Shown one piece after another: positions 8,250-15,098 of a stretch of DNA of 64,000 nt (positions within the stretch are counted from its first letter, which is position 1; each line of letters begins with the position of its first letter). The DNA comes from 66-474 sp035281745. Its GTDB lineage: Bacteria > Pseudomonadota > Gammaproteobacteria > Xanthomonadales > Rhodanobacteraceae. Location: the NCBI GenBank assembly GCA_035281745.1, contig DATEDI010000026.1, positions 248,001-312,000 on the forward strand. Reading direction: 5' to 3'. The notes under the pieces were generated by a model, which made no database searches, had not been told where the DNA came from, and was given only the letters and a program-made list of their open reading frames with translations. The position numbers and the translations under genes are program-made.

Positions 8250-9542
8250 TCAGCCCTCGGCCGGAATTTCGAAGTCCAGCGTGGCCACCGCACCGCGCTC
8301 CGCCCTTGGCGCCAGGGTCACCCGCCAGCCGTAGAGTTCGCACAATCGACGCACGATCGCCAGGCCCAGGCCCGCGCCCTTGACGGTTTCGCCTTCGCCG
8401 CGCACGCCGCGTTCGAACAGGTGCTCGGCATCCTCGGCCTTGATGCCGGGGCCGGTGTCTTCCACTCGCACCCGGCCAGCCTGCACCCGCACGACGATTT
8501 CGCCTTCCTGGGTGTACTTGCAGGCGTTGCCGACGAGATTGCCGAGCGCCACCGCCACCACCGAGGATGGCGCCTCCACCGTCACCTGGGCTTCGACCTC
8601 GGCACGCAGTTCGATCGACTTGCGGGCGACGTCGGGGCGGTGCGTGTCGATCACCTCGGCGACCACCTTGGCGACGTCGGTGGTTTCGCCATCGACCGGT
8701 CCCGAGCGTTCCGCGCGCGAAAGCAGCAGCAGCGCCTGGGTGAGTTCGGTCGCCTGCCTCACTGCGCGTTCGATGCGTTGCAGCCGCGTGTGCAGTTTTT
8801 CCGGCAAGTCCGGTGTCGCCACCAGCAACTCGGTGGTGCTGGCGATCACCGCCAGCGGCGTGCGCAGTTCGTGGCTGACGTCGGAGTTGAATTCACGGTC
8901 GCGCTGGATCAGCGCGCTCTGGCGTTGCGCGTAATCGTCCAGCGCAGCGGCCAGTTCGCCCACCTCGTCCTCGGCGAAATGCGGCGCCAGCGGTTCCAGT
9001 TGGCGACCGCTGCGGAACGCGCGCAGACGCTGCGCCAGTTCGGTGACCGGACGCATCACCCGATGCGAAAGCCAGTAACCGACCGCCAGCGACAACAGCG
9101 TGAACAGGATCACCGCCGCGACCAGCGACGTGATCAGCTGGCGCTTGCCGATGTCTTCGCGGCTGATGTCGTAGGTGAGAAAGGCGTCCAGACCATACTT
9201 GCGCACCACCGCAAGCTTGTAACGCTGCGGCATGCCGTCGCTGCCGCCGCGCATGTCGTACACGCCGGGTTTGAGACCCTGCCAGGCCAGCGGCGCCTGA
9301 TAGACGGTGCGGTCGCTCCAGAACCACACCACGATCAGGTCCGAGTGCGGCGGCTGCTCGGGATGCAGGTGCTTGTTTTCGACCGCCTGGCGAAGATCGG
9401 CCTCGAGGCTCTGGTCGATCAACTGGTTCTCGACCTTGGCCCGCACGTACAACGAAGCCACGGCGAACAGCGCGCTGAGGCCGAAGCCGAACAGCACGAA
9501 GGTGACGATCAGCCGGAAGCGAAGCTTACGTCGGGACTGCAT
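8250..9542 (-). CDS. ColS-like sensor histidine kinase
   Basis: 430-residue membrane kinase. TM1 is about residues 11-33, a periplasmic loop about 34-135, TM2 about 136-158, then HAMP, the phospho-acceptor box SHELRTPL with His-224, the N box GNLVGNACKYT, the G1 box DTGPGI and the G2 box GAGLGLAIV. It phosphorylates the response regulator encoded just upstream, whose gene overlaps this one by 17 bases. The regulator resembles ColR, so this is probably a ColS-type sensor of envelope or metal stress. The ExxE iron/zinc-binding motif known from Pseudomonas ColS is not visible in the loop, so the stimulus may differ. Confidence 0.88.
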   Translation of the reverse strand: MQSRRKLRFRLIVTFVLFGFGLSALFAVASLYVRAKVENQLIDQSLEADLRQAVENKHLHPEQPPHSDLIVVWFWSDRTVYQAPLAWQGLKPGVYDMRGGSDGMPQRYKLAVVRKYGLDAFLTYDISREDIGKRQLITSLVAAVILFTLLSLAVGYWLSHRVMRPVTELAQRLRAFRSGRQLEPLAPHFAEDEVGELAAALDDYAQRQSALIQRDREFNSDVSHELRTPLAVIASTTELLVATPDLPEKLHTRLQRIERAVRQATELTQALLLLSRAERSGPVDGETTDVAKVVAEVIDTHRPDVARKSIELRAEVEAQVTVEAPSSVVAVALGNLVGNACKYTQEGEIVVRVQAGRVRVEDTGPGIKAEDAEHLFERGVRGEGETVKGAGLGLAIVRRLCELYGWRVTLAPRAERGAVATLDFEIPAEG

Positions 9543-10212
9543 CCGGATCGACCATGCGGTAGCCGATGCCGTGACGGGTGTGGATCAGCGGCTTGTCGAA
9601 GGGCTTGTCGATGGCCGCGCGCAGGCCGTGGATATGCACGCGCAGGGAATCGGAATCGGGCAACTCCTCGCCCCATACCTTCTGTTCCAGATCCTGGCGC
9701 GTGACCACCGACGGGCTGGCTTCCATCAGCGCCTGCAACAGCTTCAGGCCGATCGGGTTCAACTGGATCGATTGCCCGGCACGCATGACGACCAGCGTGT
9801 CGAGATTGTAGGTGAGATCCGCGATCTTCAGCACCCGGCTCTTGGGCCCCTTGCCGCGCCGCGCCAGCACTTCCAGCCGTGCCGCGAGTTCCTGCAGCGC
9901 GAAGGGTTTGGTCATGTAATCGTCGGCGCCGGATTCGAAACCGGTCAGTTTCTGCTCCAGCGCATCGCGCGCGGTCAGCATCAAGACCGGTGTGTGCTTG
10001 TGGGCTTCGCCGCGCAGCTTCTTGCAGACCTCGATGCCGTCCATGCCGGGCAGCGTGAGGTCCAGCACGATCACGTCGAACTCGTTGACCACCGCCAGAT
10101 GCAGACCGGTCACGCCATCGCCGGCGAAATCGACGACATGGCCGCGGTCTTCCAGATAGTCGCCGATATTGGTGGCGATATCGTTGTTGTCCTCGATCAC
10201 CAGTACGCGCAT
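9526..10212 (-). CDS. ColR-like OmpR-family response regulator
   Basis: 228 residues: a receiver domain (VIEDNNDIA, phosphorylated Asp-51 in VLDLTLPG, conserved Lys in MTKPFA) followed by an OmpR/PhoB winged-helix DNA-binding domain (LNPIGLKLLQALME ... DSDSLRVHIHGLRAAIDKPFDKPLIHTRHGIGYRM). The C-terminal half closely follows the wording I remember for ColR of Pseudomonas and Xanthomonas. The frame is open to 10482, but the ATG at 10212 starts exactly at the receiver domain (MRVLVIEDN). Its stop lies 17 bases inside the kinase gene, so the pair is co-translated. Confidence 0.9.
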   Translation of the reverse strand: MRVLVIEDNNDIATNIGDYLEDRGHVVDFAGDGVTGLHLAVVNEFDVIVLDLTLPGMDGIEVCKKLRGEAHKHTPVLMLTARDALEQKLTGFESGADDYMTKPFALQELAARLEVLARRGKGPKSRVLKIADLTYNLDTLVVMRAGQSIQLNPIGLKLLQALMEASPSVVTRQDLEQKVWGEELPDSDSLRVHIHGLRAAIDKPFDKPLIHTRHGIGYRMVDPDAVPT

Positions 10213-10301
10213 GGGGAATCCCGGGTAACACGCGCTCCTGCGCGCCCGTGCAAGCTTAGCGAGAATCGCTTCCGGGCGCTCCGACGCCCGCTTCGAATCG
10301 T

Positions 10302-11960
10302 TCAGAGGCCGGCCTTTCGCAGGACGCGGACGCCCGGCAACACGTGACGACAGATGTGCGTGCCGGTCGTGACAAGGCAGCCGCGCGCGGCAGTCGCGTC
10401 GCCGGCGGTTTCCGCACCCAGCTGGAACGTGAATGTCTGGCGATAACGCCGACCGGGCCGGTCGGGCGGTACGAATCGCCAACCCGCCAGCGCTCTCAAG
10501 GCGGCCACGTCGAACTCGCCGGTGCTGGCGCCCACGACATCGAGATCACGCGGTATGCCGGCCGCGTCCAGCGCGAATTCGACCACGACTTTTCCCTCCA
10601 CACCGTTCAACAAGGCTTCGGAGGGATAGATTGGCGCCACCGTGTGCAGCGCCCGAGGCGCACCGGACAGCCATTTCGCCGCGCGCGCAGGCGCCGCAAC
10701 CGATGCGACGGGTGCAAGCGTGAGCGCCGCATCTCTCATGTGGAATGTCGGCGGGTCGACAGCCGCGATCCGGACCGCAAGGCCGGACGACGTTTTCTGA
10801 TCGACCGCCGCGGTCAGCACGGCATAGCGCACGGGCAGCAGCGACGGCTTGTCGAATGCATCGGCAATCGGCAACAAAACGGGATCACCCTGTGAATTCT
10901 GGATCACCGCACGCAGGGTGGATGCATTGGTCGCCGCCAGCAACGCGGCGGTACGCTGCTGCCAAGCGTTGTCACGCCACCACATCCCGCCCAGCCCCAC
11001 GAGCACGGTTGCCGCCACCGCCAAAACGACGTGGTTTCGCAAAGGCCGCTGCGAACGCTTCGGGGCAGCGCCCGCGATGAACCATGCGCGCTCCGCCAGC
11101 ACGCCACCGCTGGCGGCCAGCGCCAGCTCGACGTAGCCGGCGCGCAGCTCTTCGAGGTTGGCCAGTGCGGCCACGAAATCCCGCCGCTCACCACCGGTCA
11201 CGCGCAGCGCCAGCGTGTCGCAGCACAACTCGCGTTCGTTGCGCGCCTCGCGCGAGATCCAGTGCACCATCGGGTGATAGAAGAACAACGTCTCCAGCAC
11301 CACTTGGAACAGGTTGGCGATGTGGTCGAGACGCTTCAGATGCGCGAGTTCGTGCGCCAGCACCAGATCGATTTGCGACGCCGGCATGCGTGCCAGCACC
11401 GCCACCGGCATCACCACGGCCGGGCGCAACCAGCCGATCAGCGTCGGAGTCGCCACGCGCACGCTGGCCAGTACCGGCACCAGTCTGCGCAACCCCATGC
11501 GGTCGGCAAATATTCGGGCACGCGCCTGCCAATCCGGCAGGCTTTCGGCCATCCTCAGCATCGCACGCAAGCCGCGCCATTGCCGGAACACCCGCGCGCC
11601 CAGCGCCGCGACCCCAATGGCCCACGTCAGCACCAGCCAGGGCAATGCGGCTTGCAACAGCGTGCGCCAGCTCCACGCCGAGGTGGCTGGCGCGTCCGAA
11701 AGCGTCGATGAACCGGTCACGACCATCTCGGACAACGCGTCCGCCGGCGCGGAGATCGCGACGGCGTGCCATGTGAAGATCGGGCACGCAGCCATCACCG
11801 CCAATGCCAGGATCGCGGCAAGGTAACGCGGGTTGCCACGCGGCAGAACCAGACGCACGATGGCGTACGCGGCGCCAACCGCAGCGGCCTGCCACACGAA
11901 TTGCAACAGGCACCAACCCACCGTGGATATGCCGGCCGATGCGATCTCGAACGCGGTCAT
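10302..11960 (-). CDS. M56 (BlaR1-type) metalloprotease with TonB C-terminal domain
   Basis: 552 residues. The N-terminal part has BlaR1/MecR1-like membrane helices (about residues 10-30, 44-66, 105-125). A cytoplasmic zinc-protease domain carries HELAH (VLAHELAHLKRLDH) with a downstream ARNERELCCDTLAL glutamate box. A further helix follows at about residue 310. Instead of a penicillin-binding sensor domain, the periplasmic end carries a TonB-C domain (about 440-505: PIYPSEALLNGVEGKVVVEFALD ... VAALRALAGWRFVPP). The start overlaps the stop of the BlaI-like repressor gene by 4 bases. By analogy it would cleave the repressor on a periplasmic signal; the ligand is unknown. Confidence 0.88.
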   Translation of the reverse strand: MTAFEIASAGISTVGWCLLQFVWQAAAVGAAYAIVRLVLPRGNPRYLAAILALAVMAACPIFTWHAVAISAPADALSEMVVTGSSTLSDAPATSAWSWRTLLQAALPWLVLTWAIGVAALGARVFRQWRGLRAMLRMAESLPDWQARARIFADRMGLRRLVPVLASVRVATPTLIGWLRPAVVMPVAVLARMPASQIDLVLAHELAHLKRLDHIANLFQVVLETLFFYHPMVHWISREARNERELCCDTLALRVTGGERRDFVAALANLEELRAGYVELALAASGGVLAERAWFIAGAAPKRSQRPLRNHVVLAVAATVLVGLGGMWWRDNAWQQRTAALLAATNASTLRAVIQNSQGDPVLLPIADAFDKPSLLPVRYAVLTAAVDQKTSSGLAVRIAAVDPPTFHMRDAALTLAPVASVAAPARAAKWLSGAPRALHTVAPIYPSEALLNGVEGKVVVEFALDAAGIPRDLDVVGASTGEFDVAALRALAGWRFVPPDRPGRRYRQTFTFQLGAETAGDATAARGCLVTTGTHICRHVLPGVRVLRKAGL

Positions 11961-12358
11961 TGGCCTGCGTCCTTGTCGAGCCGGTTCAACAGCGCGCGGA
12001 TTTCCTGCAACTCCTCGCGGCTGGCCTTGTGGTCGCCCAGCGCCTGCAACACCAGCCGCGAAGGCGATCCATCGAACACGCGTTGCAGCATGTCCGACAG
12101 GAACTTCTTCTGGGTACGCTCCTTGCTCACCACCGCACGGTACACATGCGCACGCTGCGACTCGTCACGCTCGACCAAGCCCTTGTCGAACATGATCTGA
12201 AGCTGCTTCAGTGCGGTGGTGTAACCCGTGCCATCCCGTCTGTGCAGGACTTCATGCACGTCCCGGACCGTGCAGGCGCCGTGTTCCCACAGCACCTGCA
12301 GGATTGCGAGTTCGGCCTCGGTGGGCCTGGCAACTGACTTCGTGCGTACTGATGTCAT
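11957..12358 (-). CDS. BlaI/MecI-family transcriptional repressor
   Basis: 133-residue winged-helix repressor: ARPTEAELAILQVLWEHGACTVRDV, then YTTALKQLQIMFDKGLVERD and a C-terminal dimerisation part with a protease-sensitive region. Such proteins bind a dyad upstream of their own operon and are inactivated by cleavage by the partner M56 protease encoded directly downstream (4-base overlap). The frame also opens at a TTG at 12379. I chose the ATG at 12358 because AGG sits 8 bases upstream and because family members begin about 7-12 residues before PTEAEL. TATAGAAT at 12395-12402 is a candidate -10. I did not find a convincing TACA-TGTA operator. Confidence 0.9.
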   Translation of the reverse strand: MTSVRTKSVARPTEAELAILQVLWEHGACTVRDVHEVLHRRDGTGYTTALKQLQIMFDKGLVERDESQRAHVYRAVVSKERTQKKFLSDMLQRVFDGSPSRLVLQALGDHKASREELQEIRALLNRLDKDAGQ

Positions 12359-12423
12359 CGTTACCTGCTTCACCGCCAACCCGGCACATGATGAATTCTA
12401 TACCGCCGCATCTTTGGCGACGC

Positions 12424-12987
12424 TCAATGGATCGAACCGGGCGCAGCACCGGGCATCGTGTTTCTCGCCGGCCCTTGCATGCGCCTCAGGTCATTCACGG
12501 TATCTCTTTCCGAACGACGGATTTCACCATACGTACGGCAGTGCTTCACCGGAAGGTGCGAGCCGACTGGCAACTCGGTCCTGCACACCAGCCTGTTGGC
12601 ATCGGTGTGGGTAAGGATCCCATTGATCTTTTCCTGGTCGCTGAACAACTCGAGCTTCGCCGCATCGGGCATCTTATCGACGCTGCCGTATTTGTCGAAC
12701 AGCGCCTGCATGGCTGCAAATCTGTCATTGACGGTTTCGCGCTGGCGCCGGTCCGTGAATTCGAATCGTCCGCCAGTATTCATCTCCTGCCCGGTCGCCT
12801 GCACCGCCGCTTCGAATGCGGCCTTGGTGCCCGCGTTCACGAATGTCCCAGTCTTGCCGGCAGGCGTTTGCGCAATCTGAGCGCTGGTTACCGCCGTGGT
12901 CGAGGACTTGACCGCTTGTGGTGGCGCGCAGCCCGATAGCGTCCCCATCACAATCAACAAGACAGATATCCGCATGACGCAATTCAT
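12424..12987 (-). CDS. Small predicted lipoprotein, paralogue A
   Basis: 187 residues with a lipoprotein signal (MRISVLLIVMGTLSGC). The ATG at 12987 is preceded by GGGGTGG. It is clearly paralogous to the next gene upstream (13056-13652). Both share a block with FxxMxxLFxxxGSVDKMxDxAK, then LxCxxxxPVGSHLPVKxCRTYxxI and RDTxNxL. The Cys pair flanking the GSHLPVK turn recalls a small-protein motif common in Xanthomonadales (G-[ST]-x-[LIV]-x(3)-[KR]-x-C-R). No catalytic signature and no known function. The two genes are 68 bases apart and probably transcribed together. Confidence 0.75.
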   Translation of the reverse strand: MNCVMRISVLLIVMGTLSGCAPPQAVKSSTTAVTSAQIAQTPAGKTGTFVNAGTKAAFEAAVQATGQEMNTGGRFEFTDRRQRETVNDRFAAMQALFDKYGSVDKMPDAAKLELFSDQEKINGILTHTDANRLVCRTELPVGSHLPVKHCRTYGEIRRSERDTVNDLRRMQGPARNTMPGAAPGSIH

Positions 12988-13055
12988 GGTGTTCCACCCC
13001 TGCAACGATCAATTACAGCTTGGCCAACGGTCCGCCACGGCTGACGATTGCCCAA

Positions 13056-13652
13056 TCAACATTGAATGAACGAACCGTTTTGCTGCGCCCCGCAGTGCAT
13101 TTGCTGGCGTGTTGCGTTGACCTTCCACAGCGAATTCTGGGTGTCGCGCTGTTCGGTCTGGATTTGTGAATAAGTTCTGCACGTCTTGACCGGCAGGTGC
13201 GAACCCACGGGAATCACGCTCTTGCAGATCAGCCGGTCACCGTCCTTTTTCGTCAGGATCGCGTTCACGGTGCTTTGATCGGCCAACAGCCGCACCTTGG
13301 CATTGTCGTCCATCTTGTCCACGCTTCCGAATTGGCCGAAGAGCTTGCTCATGTCGGCAAAGCTGTCGTCGATCATGGTGCGCTCATTCTTCTCGACGAA
13401 TTGCCAGCGGCCGCCCGGCTGCATCTGTTGTCGAACCGCCGTCGCAACAACCTCGAACTTGGCTCCGGTGTCTGCGTTGATCGTCGGTTTGCCATCGACC
13501 TCAGGAACCACCGCACCCGACAACGGCTGAACGGTTTGCGCGGCATTTGCGGGCACTGTCGTGTTTTGCTTGACCGGTTGTGTTTGCGCGCATCCCTGCA
13601 GCATCAAAACGCCGATGCTGACCGTCAGAATGATTCGAATCATATGAGTCAT
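13056..13652 (-). CDS. Small predicted lipoprotein, paralogue B
   Basis: 198 residues starting MTHMIRIILTVSIGVLMLQGC; the lipobox LQGC predicts an acylated Cys-21. The frame is open to 13721, but the ATG at 13652 has GGAG 8 bases upstream and gives a proper signal peptide. A good promoter lies at 13708-13737. It shares with its neighbour the VPVGSHLPVK-C-RTY block and the GSVDKM segment, and has two extra cysteines near its C-terminus (MHCGAQQ and FIQC). Function unknown; an envelope role is inferred from the lipobox. Confidence 0.78.
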   Translation of the reverse strand: MTHMIRIILTVSIGVLMLQGCAQTQPVKQNTTVPANAAQTVQPLSGAVVPEVDGKPTINADTGAKFEVVATAVRQQMQPGGRWQFVEKNERTMIDDSFADMSKLFGQFGSVDKMDDNAKVRLLADQSTVNAILTKKDGDRLICKSVIPVGSHLPVKTCRTYSQIQTEQRDTQNSLWKVNATRQQMHCGAQQNGSFIQC

Positions 13653-13707
13653 CGCCCCTACTCCGCCATAGCTGGTGAGTCCGCATCCAAGGATCGCGGT
13701 CAACTTC

Positions 13708-13737
13708 ATGCTAGGTACCATCAGCCATGCTTGTCAA
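13708..13737 (-). promoter_or_regulatory. Sigma-70 promoter of the lipoprotein pair
   Basis: Perfect -35 TTGACA (13732-13737, minus strand), an 18-base spacer and -10 TAGCAT (13708-13713). The predicted transcription start is near 13701, giving a leader of about 50 bases before the ATG at 13652. The surrounding sequence is locally AT-rich (13735-13760). Confidence 0.65.
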
Positions 13738-13785
13738 CGATTATTTTCGTACTATGTATGTCGTGGGCTGACACTGCACAACGCA

Positions 13786-14661
13786 TCAAGCCAAAGCGGC
13801 TTCGATGTGTTGGATCACCGCGTCCGCCACATCCAGCCCGGTCACGGTTTCGATGCCTTCCAGGCCGGGCGAAGCGTTGACCTCCAACACCAGCGGGCCG
13901 CGCGCGGATCGCAGCAGGTCCACGCCGGCGATGCCGAGGCCAAGCACCTTGGCCGCGCGCAGGGCAATGCGGCGCTCCGCCGCGCTCAATTTCACCGGGC
14001 TGCCGGTGCCGCCGCGATGCAGGTTGGCGCGGAAGTCGCCGTCGACCGCGGCGCGCTGCATGGCCGCCACCACCCGATCGCCCACCACGAAACAGCGAAT
14101 GTCACAACCGTTCGCCTCGCGCACGAACTCCTGCACCAGGAAGTTCGCGTACAAACCCCGGAACGCCTCGATCACGCTCTGCGAGGCCGCGGGTTTTTCC
14201 GCCAGCACCACGCCACTGCCCTGCGCGCCTTCGTTGAGTTTGATCACGTGCGGCGGCGGGCCAAGCATGTTCATGAGGTCGGCAGTGTCGTCGGGGTTGT
14301 CGCCGAATACCGTCACCGGCAGATCGATGCCGTGTTTCGCGAGCAACTGCAGGCTGCGCAATTTGTCGCGCGCGCGCAACACCGCATCCGAGGAACTCGG
14401 CGTGTACACGCCCATCATCTCGAACTGACGCAGCACCGCGGTGCCGTAGAACGTGACCGACGCGCCGATCCGCGGGATCACGCAGTCGAATCCCTTCAGC
14501 GCCCGACCGCCGTAATGCAGTGCGAAACCGTCATGTGCGATGCGCAAATAGCAACGCAGCGGATCGAGCACCCGCACGCGATGGCCGCGTGCGCGCGCCG
14601 CCGCGACCAGCCGCATCGTGGAATACAGGCGCGAGTTGCGGGACAGGATCGCGATCTTCAC
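13786..14661 (-). CDS. rimK: RimK-type alpha-L-glutamate ligase
   Basis: ATP-grasp ligase; RimK adds glutamate residues to the C-terminus of ribosomal protein S6. 291 residues (E. coli 300). Starts KIAILSRNSRLYST, then LHYGGRALKGFDCVIPRIGASVTFYGTAVLRQFE, ATP-binding IKLNEGAQGSGVVL, the FVREANGCDIRCFVVGDRVVAAM core and the metal-binding EVNASPGLEGIE. The frame extends to 14829, but the GTG at 14661 aligns with the known N-terminus. No good ribosome-binding site precedes it; TACAGA lies 8 bases upstream, so a leaderless start is possible. A role in modifying another acceptor cannot be excluded. Confidence 0.92.
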   Translation of the reverse strand: MKIAILSRNSRLYSTMRLVAAARARGHRVRVLDPLRCYLRIAHDGFALHYGGRALKGFDCVIPRIGASVTFYGTAVLRQFEMMGVYTPSSSDAVLRARDKLRSLQLLAKHGIDLPVTVFGDNPDDTADLMNMLGPPPHVIKLNEGAQGSGVVLAEKPAASQSVIEAFRGLYANFLVQEFVREANGCDIRCFVVGDRVVAAMQRAAVDGDFRANLHRGGTGSPVKLSAAERRIALRAAKVLGLGIAGVDLLRSARGPLVLEVNASPGLEGIETVTGLDVADAVIQHIEAALA

Positions 14662-14828
14662 GGCGGGACTCTGTAGAACGCTGACAAACCCGACCTCGAG
14701 ATATTTTGTTCGAAGCCGTTTTTGTTGAAAGTCGGGCCATGGAAGGCCGTTCTGGTGTTGACGGTCTCGGGATCCTTCCGGTCGCGAGGCGCTTGGAGGT
14801 GCAGCGATCATCGACGATCGCAAAATCA

Positions 14829-14899
14829 AGCGGGTGAAGGGAATCGAACCCTCGTCAGTAGCTTGGGAAGCTACAGCTCTACCATTGAGCTACACCCGC
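14829..14899 (-). tRNA. tRNA-Gly, anticodon CCC
   Basis: Folds as a complete cloverleaf on the minus strand: acceptor GCGGGTG / CACCCGC, D arm GCTC-AATGGTA-GAGC, anticodon arm GTAGC-TTCCCAA-GCTAC with anticodon CCC, T arm GAGGG-TTCGATT-CCCTT, discriminator T. CCA is not encoded. A CCC isoacceptor reads GGG. Confidence 0.96.
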
Positions 14900-14912
14900 G
14901 CCGGAAGCCCCG

Positions 14913-14942
14913 ATGGTAGCGATGCGTACGCCGGCCGCGCAA
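14913..14942 (-). promoter_or_regulatory. Predicted promoter of tRNA-Gly
   Basis: -35 TTGCGC (14937-14942, minus strand), an 18-base spacer and -10 TACCAT (14913-14918). The start would be near 14906, a few bases before the mature 5' end, as usual for a tRNA gene. Confidence 0.5.
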
Positions 14943-15098
14943 CGGCCTTCGAACGCCCGCTAAACACTTTCTTAGGGCTCGCTTCGGATAGTGAACCCAG
15001 CAGGTCGCCGTTCAGCGCGCGCGCCTTGTGATATGCCTGTCGGACGAAGGGCGCCGCCGACGACCAGCCAACGCGCCCTGACCCACTCGGGGGTTGCC

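Noticed and set aside
14805..14822. GCGATC-GTCGAT-GATCGC dyad just after the tRNA-Gly gene as a terminator
   Set aside because: The stem is short and no T-tract follows in the direction of transcription, so I do not call it a terminator.
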